From assembly GCF_009363695.1 (NCBI RefSeq), contig NZ_CP045403.1, forward strand, positions 228,001 through 292,000: a stretch of 64,000 nt of DNA. Reading direction: 5' to 3'. Below the pieces are notes generated by a model. That model was not told where the DNA came from. It worked only from the letters and a program-made list of their open reading frames with translations, and did no database searches. Source of the stretch: Bacillus sp. THAF10. GTDB lineage: Bacteria > Bacillota > Bacilli > Bacillales > Bacillaceae_I. Positions within the stretch are counted from its first letter, which is position 1, and every line of letters starts with the position of its first letter. A program made the translations under genes and the position numbers. Below, piece after piece: positions 8,217-16,621 of the stretch.

Positions 8217-8906
8217 ATGACGTTAAAAGCAAGCACCATTTATACATACAACGAAGCGGTGGAGGCCATCCAAGAATTCGGCATTCTTCCGCTCGCGCCC
8301 CTTTTTGAAAACTACCCTTCGCTCACAAGCTTGACGGAAAAAGAGGCGTGGCATTCAGATACAGAGGGAGATCCGTGGATGTGGAGGACAAGGTTTGCAG
8401 CTGATGGGGTGGCAGCTTACGGGAAATTCTTAAAGAAAAAGGCCGTATTTGTATCAAGGGACATGCTGCCAATTATGCTCGCAGCCTTCCCAAAATCACA
8501 AGAATCCATCGACGAGCGATATCAAAAAGGCGAGGTATCGAAGGAAGGGGCAATACTTTACGAAATAATCCAACAAGAGCCTGGTATCGATACGCGAGTG
8601 CTTAGAGCAAAAGCGGACATGAAGGAAAAAGAAAAGAAAAAGGCGTTTGATCAAGCATTGCTGGAGCTGCAAGGTAATTTAGCGATTGTGGTATCTGGGA
8701 CAAAGGAAAAGCAGGATGAGAATGGGGAAAAGAACGGCTGGAGCAGTACTTCCTACGAAACGATGAAAGAATGGTGTGCAAAAAATAACCTGGAAACGTC
8801 TCACCTGTCCAAGGAGGAAGCACTGCAGAAACTTTTCACCCATTTTTCTGTCTATACCAATGAACAAACAATGAAAAAGATAAAGAGAGCTTTAACTACA
8901 CCCTAA
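8217..8906 (+). CDS. AlkZ-related / uncharacterised DNA-glycosylase-like protein
   Basis: A 229-residue soluble protein preceded by AAGGAGATG. The opening (ASTIYTYNEAVEAIQEFGILPLAPLF) followed by SDTEGDPWMWRTRFAADGVAAYGKFLKKKAVFVS recalls the Bacillus proteins annotated as AlkZ-related, a relative of the YcaQ/AlkZ winged-helix DNA glycosylases. It is shorter than true AlkZ (about 370-400), and I cannot confirm the catalytic QxQ motif, so activity is doubtful. It sits 15 bases before the histidine kinase gene and may be co-transcribed with it. Confidence 0.6.
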   Translation: MTLKASTIYTYNEAVEAIQEFGILPLAPLFENYPSLTSLTEKEAWHSDTEGDPWMWRTRFAADGVAAYGKFLKKKAVFVSRDMLPIMLAAFPKSQESIDERYQKGEVSKEGAILYEIIQQEPGIDTRVLRAKADMKEKEKKKAFDQALLELQGNLAIVVSGTKEKQDENGEKNGWSSTSYETMKEWCAKNNLETSHLSKEEALQKLFTHFSVYTNEQTMKKIKRALTTP

Positions 8907-8921
8907 AGGAAGGACATTAGA

Positions 8922-10043
8922 ATGAATATTAGTCGTTTTTGGGGGAAGCTTGGATTTCTTCTTGTCATACTTCTCAGCATCCCCTATTACTATTCGCTAT
9001 CAAACTCAATACTAGCAGTATATCTGCTAATAGCTGGCACAACACTCGCGTTATATTTTTCCTACCCAATCTGGAAAGTAAAATGGCCGGCATATTTTTT
9101 AACGGCCCTTACGGTTGTTGTCATGCAGCACTTGATTCTCACCCCATATGATTTACTTCCATGGCTGCTTTTGTATTTTTTATTGCTTGATGCCATGTTG
9201 CAGTTAGGTAAGAAACGACACAGTCTAGCTGCCATTCTTCTTCCGACTTTCTATTCTATTACTACTTTAGCATTCTCAGATTCTTTCTTTTATCAGCTGC
9301 TTCTGCTCCTCTTATTGGTAGGAACAGCGGCGTGGACACATCAGTACTATACTGAAAATAGCAGACTGGATCGGGATTGGAAAAGCCTGCTTGTGGAGTA
9401 CCGGGCATTAAAAAGACAGCTGCATGAAAATGAAGAGGTGGCAAGGGTAGAAGAGCGAAATCGGATAGCCAGGGATATTCATGATTCAGTTGGGCATCAG
9501 CTGACAGCGCTGATGATGCAGCTTGCGGTGGCAGAGCAGCAAGCGGACAGGGAACCAACGCTAAAAGGCATCATCACACAGACAAAACAGCTGGCACGGG
9601 ATAGCCTAGAAGGAATGCGCAAGGCAGTAAAGGCACTGCAGGGCGAGGAAGAAAAGGGGATATCATCTGTCATTCATCTCATTCGGAAGTTGGAAGCTGA
9701 AACACAAATGAGAATTCAGCTGACCACAAAAACCGGGGTCTTGACGCAGGCGTTGACCAATGAACAAAATAGTACGGTTTATCGGTTTGTTCAGGAGGCG
9801 CTCACCAATGCCATGCGACACGGAAGCTCACGGGAGATTACGATTACCTTTGAAATTCTTGGTGCGCACAGCTTTCAAGTGACAATCAAAAATAAGACAG
9901 CCCATTTTCAGTCCGTTCAGGAGGGCTTTGGGCTTCAAAATATGCGTAAGCGAATGGAAGCACTCAGAGGCAGGATGGAAAGAGAAACGACAGAGAAAGA
10001 CTTCATTGTGAAAGGGATTTTCCCTTTGAAGGGAGATACATAA
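8922..10043 (+). CDS. NarL/DesK-type sensor histidine kinase
   Basis: A 373-residue membrane kinase. Residues 1-140 hold about five transmembrane segments with little external sequence, as in intramembrane-sensing kinases. The HisKA_3 motif RNRIARDIHDSVGHQL places the phosphorylated histidine at H187. The HATPase_c domain follows (FVQEALTNAMRHG; GFGLQNMRKRME). It is paired with the response regulator 2 bases downstream and lies in the same direction as a DUF58 protein and an ABC-2 exporter. The signal is unknown; linkage suggests control of the exporter, as in LiaRS- or DesKR-like systems. Confidence 0.9.
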   Translation: MNISRFWGKLGFLLVILLSIPYYYSLSNSILAVYLLIAGTTLALYFSYPIWKVKWPAYFLTALTVVVMQHLILTPYDLLPWLLLYFLLLDAMLQLGKKRHSLAAILLPTFYSITTLAFSDSFFYQLLLLLLLVGTAAWTHQYYTENSRLDRDWKSLLVEYRALKRQLHENEEVARVEERNRIARDIHDSVGHQLTALMMQLAVAEQQADREPTLKGIITQTKQLARDSLEGMRKAVKALQGEEEKGISSVIHLIRKLEAETQMRIQLTTKTGVLTQALTNEQNSTVYRFVQEALTNAMRHGSSREITITFEILGAHSFQVTIKNKTAHFQSVQEGFGLQNMRKRMEALRGRMERETTEKDFIVKGIFPLKGDT

Positions 10044-10045
10044 GC

Positions 10046-10681
10046 ATGAATAATATTTTGTTGGCAGAGGACCAGGGCTTAGTAAGGCAAGGAATCAAAA
10101 TGATGATTGAGCAGCATCCAGATTTCCGGGTCGTAGCGGAGGTGGCAAACGGAAAGGATGCAGTGGATGCGTATGAAAAGCACCTTATAGATCTTGTGTT
10201 AATGGATGTTCGAATGCCTGTGATGACGGGCTTGGAGGCGACTAAAATCATTCGGCAGCGAGACCCAAGGGCGAAGGTGCTTATTTTGACCACCTTTGCT
10301 GATGATGAGTATGCGATGGAGGCCTTGAAGCTTGGGGCACTTGGGTACATTTTAAAGGATGCGGATGCAGCAAATCTACTTTCATCTATGGAAAGCTGCT
10401 TAGATGGTGGCATCTCACTTGATGCAGCGGTAGCAGGGAAAGTGGTGCCAAAGCTAATCAATCGGTCAGAACCGCAAACAAACGAGGAAGTTGATTTGAC
10501 AAACAGGGAGAGGTCAATTTTGCAATTAGTTGGCGAGGGGAAGAATAACCAAGAGATTGCAGAAGCCTTGTATTTGTCTGTGGGGACGGTGAAAAATCAT
10601 CTCACCGCAATTTTACAAAAGCTTGGTCTGCGGGACCGAACGCAGCTGGCGATTTTTGCTATTAGAAATGGTATCGTCTGA
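10046..10681 (+). CDS. NarL/LuxR-family response regulator
   Basis: A 211-residue regulator with a receiver domain (acidic D9, phospho-acceptor D54 in LVLMDVRMPVMTG) and a C-terminal LuxR-type helix-turn-helix (LTNRERSILQLVGEGKNNQEIAEALYLSVGTVKNHLTAILQKLGLRDRTQLA). It is the cognate partner of the kinase immediately upstream. All catalytic residues appear intact. Confidence 0.93.
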   Translation: MNNILLAEDQGLVRQGIKMMIEQHPDFRVVAEVANGKDAVDAYEKHLIDLVLMDVRMPVMTGLEATKIIRQRDPRAKVLILTTFADDEYAMEALKLGALGYILKDADAANLLSSMESCLDGGISLDAAVAGKVVPKLINRSEPQTNEEVDLTNRERSILQLVGEGKNNQEIAEALYLSVGTVKNHLTAILQKLGLRDRTQLAIFAIRNGIV

Positions 10682-10701
10682 TGGAATAGGGGGGTGGCAG
10701 T

Positions 10702-12003
10702 GTGGATCCAAATATGCGGGATTATTATTATGATTCCATGGTACGAAGGGTAAAGGAAAGGTTAGGAGATAGAAGTACGGGCTTGTATGAAAATGGGGAA
10801 TGGAAGGGCTGGCATCAAAAAATAAATATAACCAAGCAGCACAAAATGGCGTCAGCGGTTTTGTTTATGTTACTTTCATCGGCTCTCTATGTTGGATCTA
10901 CGTTGATGATATTCCTCCTGTTTTCGATTTTTGCTTACATGTGGGCTAACTATCTCTATTTAATGTTTGTTGGACGGGATTTGGAAATGAAGGTGGTAGA
11001 AGAGAAAATAAAGCTGTTTGATGAAGAACAGGGAGTGCTTCGCCTGCAAATCAGTCATCGAAGTCATCTCCCGATTTTCTTTGGTAAACTGCGCGTGGGA
11101 ACAGACAAGAACCTGTTGTTTCATGGCGGAGAAAAGCTGCTTCATATCAATCAGATGTATATGCCGTTTCAACAGATTGGCAGGAGTGTTTGGGAGGTGG
11201 AGCTACCCTTTACAGCAACAAAAAGAGGAGTAGCGCAGTTGCAGCTATTTGACCTAGAGATTGAATCGTTTTTTGGCTGGGGAAAGGTGTACCAGCAGAC
11301 GAGGGGAAGGCTGAAGTTTGAGGTGATTGTGTATCCGAAAAGTCAAACGGTGCAAGGCTTAGAACGGATTCTTCCTAAAAAGCAAGGAGAACACCCAGTA
11401 AGAACGTCTCTTTTTGAAGAAAAAAGCAGGGTGATTGGCACAAGAGATTATGTGAACGGGGATTCCTTTGGACAAATCCATTGGAAAGCAACTGCGAGAA
11501 TGAACACCCTTCAATCCAAAGTTTACGAGCGAACGTCGCAGCTGTCCTGGTTATTTATCATCGACATTCATACAAGCAACTTTGAAGAAAAACTCCGCGG
11601 TGCCGCCTTCCTCCTCCATTATGCAACCAAACATAATATTGCCTACTCGGTGCTGGTTAATATTAAAAAGTTTGGCAATCCCTCTTACGTCGAATTAAAT
11701 GTAGGGGAAGGAAAGCAACAGCTACATTCAGCATTATTATTGCTGGCAAGAATGAAACAAGAAAGTGTGATGATTCCTCCATCCATGTTTGCAAAAGTCG
11801 TACACCAGCACGCAACAGCTTTTCCTTATGCCATCGTGTGTGCCGATGAAGGGGTGTATGAGCGATGGAAGCTTCCAGGTACCATGGAAGGATTTGCTCT
11901 AAATGTGATAGACGAAACAACAGGTTCTAGTAATCTTGTCAAACTAGGTGCTAGTAATCTTTTGAAATTGCCGGATAAAGAAAAACAAAGAATTGTGGGG
12001 TGA
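10702..12003 (+). CDS. DUF58 domain-containing membrane protein
   Basis: A 433-residue protein starting at GTG 10702 after GGGGGG. Two transmembrane segments lie at about residues 50-85. The DUF58 signature (TRDYVNGDSFGQIHWKATARMNTLQSKVYE, near residues 247-275) is followed by a vWA-like segment (WLFIIDIH). DUF58 proteins usually accompany MoxR ATPases and transglutaminase-like proteins; neither is here. It follows the response regulator by 20 bases and may belong to the same operon. Function is unknown. Confidence 0.85.
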   Translation: MDPNMRDYYYDSMVRRVKERLGDRSTGLYENGEWKGWHQKINITKQHKMASAVLFMLLSSALYVGSTLMIFLLFSIFAYMWANYLYLMFVGRDLEMKVVEEKIKLFDEEQGVLRLQISHRSHLPIFFGKLRVGTDKNLLFHGGEKLLHINQMYMPFQQIGRSVWEVELPFTATKRGVAQLQLFDLEIESFFGWGKVYQQTRGRLKFEVIVYPKSQTVQGLERILPKKQGEHPVRTSLFEEKSRVIGTRDYVNGDSFGQIHWKATARMNTLQSKVYERTSQLSWLFIIDIHTSNFEEKLRGAAFLLHYATKHNIAYSVLVNIKKFGNPSYVELNVGEGKQQLHSALLLLARMKQESVMIPPSMFAKVVHQHATAFPYAIVCADEGVYERWKLPGTMEGFALNVIDETTGSSNLVKLGASNLLKLPDKEKQRIVG

Positions 12004-12031
12004 GGCTGCCGGTGGGTGCCAGCCCTTTTTT
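12003..12031 (+). terminator. weak terminator after DUF58 gene
   Basis: Short stem GGCTG / CAGCC followed by a T6 run, starting at the stop codon. Confidence 0.45.
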
Positions 12032-12081
12032 ATGTTGGCTTAGTGAAAGAACGATGTTAATAATGAGTAGTTTTTAGCTGA

Positions 12082-12211
12082 TGATTGGAGCAAATGGCGG
12101 AGACTCCGGCGGGAATGAAGCGATAGGCTGGAGACCCCACAGGCGCAGCCGAAGAGGCTTACAAATCGCCCCGTGGACGCGGAGCCTGTTTGTGGAAATC
12201 AACAGCGGTAG
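12082..12211. repeat. dispersed intergenic repeat, type 1 copy
   Basis: A non-coding, GC-rich block beginning TGATTGGAG and containing AGACTCC, GAGACCCC, AGCCGA-GAGGCT and the end GGAAATCAACAGCGGTA. The same landmarks occur in the same order on the opposite strand at 20841-20967. This is the familiar Bacillaceae intergenic repeat with GGAGACTCC and GAGACCCC blocks. It directly abuts a type 2 repeat. Confidence 0.8.
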
Positions 12212-12416
12212 AAAAGAGCCTATATAAAAGGCTGTTTTCGCAAAGTTTGTTGCTACTGTGTATCTTTAAGACACCCGTCATCAACGTTGCTGTCGTGCTC
12301 TTTTCGTGGAGTAGTTTTAAAAACGTGGCAATTTTTCTTAGCCCGAAGATTGGAAAAAGTCTTAAAGCCGACTTTTTCTTAGGTTTTAGCAACAATTTTT
12401 TAGAAAAGAGCCTTAT
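12212..12416. repeat. dispersed intergenic repeat, type 2 copy
   Basis: An AT-rich block of about 205 bp with imperfect terminal inverted repeats (AAAAGAGCC...TTTGTTGCTA at the left, TTAGCAACAA...AAAAGAGCC at the right). Its central CGTGCTCTTTTCGTGGAG stretch and GTTGCTA end match the opposite strand at 61431-61534. No gene is visible from 12004 to 12521. Confidence 0.72.
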
Positions 12417-12521
12417 GAAAAATGACCAAAGTCACCCTCATCCCTTCAAAGTAATGACCTTCTTCAGGTTAAAATTTTCCAATCGGAAAGTATAGTAAAT
12501 GTATCAAAGGAGGTTTTCTAT

Positions 12522-13454
12522 ATGCTAGAAGCCATTCAATTAACAAAAACATTTAAAAGCACACAAGCCGTTAAAGAGGTAAATTTATATTTGGAAAAGG
12601 GGGAGACCGTGGGACTTCTTGGTCCGAACGGAGCGGGGAAGTCCACCACGATTTCCATGCTGAGCTCGCTTGTAAAGCCGACAAATGGAGAGGTGCTCCT
12701 AAAGGGTGAAAGTGTGAAGGATCAACCAAAGCATCTTCGAGAAATTTTAGGGGTGGTGCCGCAAGAAATTGCCGTTTTCCCAGAGCTTACGGCAATGGAA
12801 AACATGAGTTTTTTCGGGAACATTTATAAGCTTCCTAAAGTGGAGTTAAAGCAACGAATTCAAGAGGTTCTTACCCTTGTGGGACTTGAAGGTCGACAGA
12901 AGGAACCTGTGAAGAATTTTTCAGGTGGAATGAAGCGCCGATTGAATATTGCGATTGCGCTTCTTCATAATCCAGAAATCCTCATTATGGATGAACCGAC
13001 AGTCGGGATTGATCCGCAGTCTAGAAACTATATCCTCGAGACCGTGAAAAGGCTGAATGAAGAGAAAGGGATGACGGTTTTGTATACGAGTCATTACATG
13101 GAGGAGGTCGAATTTCTCTGTCAGCGCATCTATATCATGGACAGAGGAGAGGTCATCGCTTCTGGGACAAAAGAAGAAGTGAAAAACATCCTCTCCTCGG
13201 AGCATTCCATTGAGGTGGAGGTGGAGACAGCCAATCCGGATTTTATACAAAAGCTTAAAGCGATTCCTGTCATTTCGTCTGTAACCGTCGCCGAAAAAAA
13301 AATCATCCTGCTCGCGCCAAAAAATATCAATCTATTAGAGGATGTGTTTTCTGCAGCAAAGGAAACGAACTCCCCGCTAAAAGGCATTCAAATTAAAGCA
13401 CCAACGCTTGAGGATGTATTCTTGCATTTGACAGGTCGGACATTGAGAGATTAG
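12522..13454 (+). CDS. ABC-2 type transporter ATP-binding protein
   Basis: A 310-residue ATPase with Walker A GPNGAGKST (residues 34-42), Q-loop, signature NFSGGMKRR, Walker B ILIMDEP and H-loop YTSHYMEEVE, plus a C-terminal extension of about 90 residues typical of DrrA/NatA-type exporters. The ribosome binding site is AAAGGAGG. It powers the two permeases encoded directly downstream. Substrate is unknown; drug, lipid or peptide export is usual for the family. Confidence 0.93.
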   Translation: MLEAIQLTKTFKSTQAVKEVNLYLEKGETVGLLGPNGAGKSTTISMLSSLVKPTNGEVLLKGESVKDQPKHLREILGVVPQEIAVFPELTAMENMSFFGNIYKLPKVELKQRIQEVLTLVGLEGRQKEPVKNFSGGMKRRLNIAIALLHNPEILIMDEPTVGIDPQSRNYILETVKRLNEEKGMTVLYTSHYMEEVEFLCQRIYIMDRGEVIASGTKEEVKNILSSEHSIEVEVETANPDFIQKLKAIPVISSVTVAEKKIILLAPKNINLLEDVFSAAKETNSPLKGIQIKAPTLEDVFLHLTGRTLRD

Positions 13455-13464
13455 GAGGGAGCGC

Positions 13465-14727
13465 ATGTTACGAACATTTATAAAAAAAGATTTTTTACAT
13501 TTATTGCGAGATAAAAAAGAAGTGCTCATTCTCCTGGCGATGCCGTTTGTCCTTATCACCATTCTTGGCTTTGCACTAGGTGGCAATGGAAAGGACAGCG
13601 TGAAATTGAATGCTGTGGTAGCGGTGGTCGATCATGGGAATTTAGCACAAGAACTAGAGCAATTTAAGGCTTGGATGAAAGAGGAGGATATCCCAGAAGA
13701 AGCACAGGTAGCGCTTGTCACTGCTGCCGAGGAAACGGCTTTTCCTGAGATGTTAGTCGATGGAGTGATGAAAGGGGAATTATCCAATTTTCTAACGGTA
13801 AAAGAAGAAGCCCAACGAGCGGCAGCTGTAGAAAATGCAAAATATGCTGGTGTGCTTTATTTTCCAGAGGGCTATCGATTTGAAACGTGGAAAGCGCAGT
13901 TCTTTGATGAAGACGCTAATACCAAGCTAGAACTTATGTTGAATCAGGACAAAGGGCTTGAAGCTAGTGTGGTATCAGATGTGGTCGAGAAATTTACCGA
14001 GCAAATGCGGCTTTATACGGTACTTACTAGGGAGGCACAGCAGAATAATCAGGCTTCCCCAGATTTTGAGACAGTTTCTGAGATTGATAGTGAAAAAGTG
14101 ACCTTAGAAGGAGAAGTACCTGTCAATTCCTTTGCATACTTTGCTGTTGGCATGAGCACGATGTTTGCCCTTTATGTCATTTCGTTTGTTGCAGGCTATG
14201 CTTATAACGAAAAGACATCCTTTGTATATGACCGAATTTTACTTACCAACACGTCTCCTTTCATTTATGCAGCAAGTAAATGGTTCTCAGCTGTAATGGT
14301 TTCGTTTGTCCAGCTTAGTATCTTGTTCGGGGCGGCGGCGCTGGTGTATCAGGTGTTATGGTCGGATATTGTCGCGTTTTTACTTTTAACCCTATGCTTT
14401 AGCTTAGTGATAGGATCGATGACCGTGCTCATTACGGCGCTGAATTATCGCTACAACACTCAGCAAATTTCTACTGTTTTTTCCGGGTTCCTTGTCAGCA
14501 TATTTGCCTTTTTAGGTGGCAGTTTTGTGCCGTGGAGTGAAGTATCTGAAACGATGTATGCAATAGGAGCCTTTACGCCAAATGGAGCTGCTCTGCAGGG
14601 ATATGTGAAAATTTTAAGCGGCGGAGAGCTTGCCGATATTGTCACGAACCTTGGAAGTCTCCTTGCCATTTCAGTCTTGTTAATCATGATTGCTATTCCA
14701 TGTTATCCAAAAAGGAGGGTGAGTTAA
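13465..14727 (+). CDS. ABC-2 family permease, YhaP/NatB-like
   Basis: A 420-residue permease. One transmembrane helix at about residues 21-38 precedes a large extracytoplasmic domain (about residues 45-225), and five to six helices follow at the C-terminus (PVNSFAYFAVGMSTMFALYVISFVAGYAYNEKTS...). This is the ABC2_membrane_3 layout. It lies 10 bases after the ATPase gene and ends one base before the next permease gene, so the two permeases probably form a heterodimer. Confidence 0.9.
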   Translation: MLRTFIKKDFLHLLRDKKEVLILLAMPFVLITILGFALGGNGKDSVKLNAVVAVVDHGNLAQELEQFKAWMKEEDIPEEAQVALVTAAEETAFPEMLVDGVMKGELSNFLTVKEEAQRAAAVENAKYAGVLYFPEGYRFETWKAQFFDEDANTKLELMLNQDKGLEASVVSDVVEKFTEQMRLYTVLTREAQQNNQASPDFETVSEIDSEKVTLEGEVPVNSFAYFAVGMSTMFALYVISFVAGYAYNEKTSFVYDRILLTNTSPFIYAASKWFSAVMVSFVQLSILFGAAALVYQVLWSDIVAFLLLTLCFSLVIGSMTVLITALNYRYNTQQISTVFSGFLVSIFAFLGGSFVPWSEVSETMYAIGAFTPNGAALQGYVKILSGGELADIVTNLGSLLAISVLLIMIAIPCYPKRRVS

Positions 14728-15831
14728 ATGCGCGCAATACTCATCAATCACATACATCATTTACGCAGACAGCCCTTTGCGGTTATTGGGATGATGGTCC
14801 TGACTGTGGTGTTTGCCCTAGCACTTGGTCAAGTAAATCATGCATCCCCAGTGAAGGTTCCTGTCTTTTCTGAGGAGCTTAGTAAAACCGAGTTGACCTC
14901 CCTTCTTCAAGCGCTGAATGAGGATGTGGAAAACTTCACCTTTATCGCTGAAAAAGAAGAAGTCATCAAAGAGAAGCTAGATGAAGCGAGCATCGATGTT
15001 GGCCTACAGCTTGAAAAAGATAGCTATAAGCTGTTTATGAGCGCCACCACCCAAAATAGCACCTTAATGGAGTCGCATGTGGCAACCGTGCTGCAAAATG
15101 AGCGTGTGCTACGTGTGGCAGCGACGGAACTTGGTTCAACTCCAGAGCAATTGAAGGAAAAAGTAGCGAGTGCGAGCAGCATGTTCTCATTTTCCCAAAA
15201 ATCGTTTAATGAAGATGAGTTTGTTTATGACGCTGCCATTCAGTCATTATTTGGCTTTTCTCTATTTTTCGTCGTGTTTACAGTCAGCTTCACAGTAAGT
15301 ACCATCCTAGACCAAAAGCGTAATGGCATTTGGAACCGAATGGTGCTCTCCCCACTAACAAAAACACAAATGTATCTTGGGCATGTTAGCTATAGCTTTT
15401 TCATTGGGTATGTGCAGCTTGCCGTTATCTTTTTATTTTTTCACTATGTAATTGGTGTGGATCTTTATGGAGGGTTTCCGTTTATTCTCGTTGTCATTAT
15501 TCCTTATTTGTTTGCGCTCGTTTCCTTAGGAGTGCTAATTAGTGCGCTTGCAACGAACCCACGTCAGCTTGATGGGATTATTCCGCTGATTGCTGTCAGC
15601 ATGGCGATGATTGGTGGGGCTTATTGGCCACTAGAAATCGTTCAATCAGAGGCACTATTGTTTTTATCAAAGCTCGTTCCAATGACATATGGAATGGAGA
15701 TGCTAAAGGGAGCGACCATCTTAGAGTGGGGCTTGTCGGAATTTTTCTTGCCTGCCTCTGTATTGTTCTGTATGGGCGTGCTGTTTATGGGAATTGGATT
15801 GAATTTTATGGAACGGAAGGCGAGTGTGTAA
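14728..15831 (+). CDS. ABC-2 family permease, second subunit
   Basis: A 367-residue permease of the same plan as its neighbour: an N-terminal helix (about residues 16-36), an external domain (about 40-165) and C-terminal helices with the ABC-2 block TILDQKRNGIWNRMVLSPLTKTQMYLGH. The ATG directly follows the upstream TAA. Its own stop codon lies inside a palindrome that doubles as the operon terminator and as an operator for the next gene (15828-15887). Confidence 0.9.
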   Translation: MRAILINHIHHLRRQPFAVIGMMVLTVVFALALGQVNHASPVKVPVFSEELSKTELTSLLQALNEDVENFTFIAEKEEVIKEKLDEASIDVGLQLEKDSYKLFMSATTQNSTLMESHVATVLQNERVLRVAATELGSTPEQLKEKVASASSMFSFSQKSFNEDEFVYDAAIQSLFGFSLFFVVFTVSFTVSTILDQKRNGIWNRMVLSPLTKTQMYLGHVSYSFFIGYVQLAVIFLFFHYVIGVDLYGGFPFILVVIIPYLFALVSLGVLISALATNPRQLDGIIPLIAVSMAMIGGAYWPLEIVQSEALLFLSKLVPMTYGMEMLKGATILEWGLSEFFLPASVLFCMGVLFMGIGLNFMERKASV

Positions 15832-15887
15832 AGATATCTTTACACGCTCTTTTTTTTATTTTATACTTTATGTAAAGATATCTTTAC
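15828..15887 (+). promoter_or_regulatory. duplicated palindromic operator, promoter and terminator
   Basis: The perfect 16-bp palindrome GTAAAGATATCTTTAC occurs at 15828-15843 and 15872-15887. Between and over them lie TTTACA (15839-15844), 17 bp and TATACT (15862-15867), so the first palindrome covers the -35 and the second follows the -10. The first palindrome is extended by GAG/CTC and followed by T8, making a terminator for the ABC operon. Confidence 0.82.
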
Positions 15888-15905
15888 CTTTTGGAGGAAG
15901 CGTTC

Positions 15906-16127
15906 ATGAGTGTTGTCAATCATATAAAAGAAATAAGGCAAAAACGCGGGATCACACAAGTGAAAATGGCCGAAGATTTACAGATTACCAGACAAACCAT
16001 TAACGCTATAGAAAAAAACAAGTACAATCCAAGCTTGGAATTAGCCTTAAAGCTCCTTGCTTATTTTGATGTACCGATGGAAGAAATGTTTTATTTGGAA
16101 GAAACAAAGGGGGAGAAAAAAAGGTGA
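15906..16127 (+). CDS. small Cro/CI-type (XRE) transcriptional regulator
   Basis: A 73-residue protein that is nearly all helix-turn-helix: IKEIRQKRGITQVKMAEDLQ, then ITRQTINAIEKNKYNPSLELALKLL. It belongs to the YgzD-like group usually encoded with a small membrane protein. ATG 15906 is chosen because TGGAGGA lies 8 bases upstream. It overlaps the next gene by 4 bases. The two palindromes in its promoter are the likely binding sites for autoregulation. Confidence 0.9.
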   Translation: MSVVNHIKEIRQKRGITQVKMAEDLQITRQTINAIEKNKYNPSLELALKLLAYFDVPMEEMFYLEETKGEKKR

Positions 16128-16540
16128 AAATGAAAATTTTGTATTGGTCAGCTTTTGCCTTCATCATCAGTTGTATTCTGGCTGGAGGAAGCTTAGGGGT
16201 ATACTTAATCGGCAGAAAAGATGGCATTTTTGATATGGAGCTTTTAAGGTCAGTATTTACCGGTACCTTTGGAGGAGTTCTATTTGTCATTATTATTAGT
16301 TTCCTAGTAAGGAAGAAAAAGAATAAAACCAACATCCCTACATTCGATGAACGAAACATCCTTATGATGAAACGATATTTTCTAGGTGCGCTTTATTTTG
16401 TGCTAGTTGGTAGTGGTGCAGTACTGATGTTTTTGGTTTTTATGGGTGTAGAAACAGTGGAAACAGGGATGCTTGCCTTATATTTAGTTTTGCTTTTTGC
16501 CCTTGTTGGTACAGGGGCGTTTGTTACATCAAAACTATGA
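16124..16540 (+). CDS. four-helix membrane protein, DUF3796-like
   Basis: A 138-residue protein starting at GTG 16124 inside the end of the XRE gene. Four hydrophobic segments (about residues 4-26, 36-60, 86-108 and 113-135) flank a basic cytoplasmic loop (RKKKNKTNIPTFDERNILMMKRY). Small XRE regulator plus such a membrane protein is a recurrent Bacillus gene pair. Function is unknown. Confidence 0.78.
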   Translation: MKMKILYWSAFAFIISCILAGGSLGVYLIGRKDGIFDMELLRSVFTGTFGGVLFVIIISFLVRKKKNKTNIPTFDERNILMMKRYFLGALYFVLVGSGAVLMFLVFMGVETVETGMLALYLVLLFALVGTGAFVTSKL

Positions 16541-16560
16541 ATCATTTTTGACGGAATGCT

Positions 16561-16586
16561 TAACTTTCTAATTCCTTTGACGATAT
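16561..16586 (+). promoter_or_regulatory. SigD-type motility promoter
   Basis: TAAC, 14 bp, GACGATAT compares well with the SigD consensus (TAAA, 14-16 bp, GCCGATAT). It lies 36 bases before the chemoreceptor start, which fits the motility regulon. Confidence 0.7.
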
Positions 16587-16621
16587 AACTTTTAGTGTAA
16601 AAACCTAAAGGAGATATCAAC

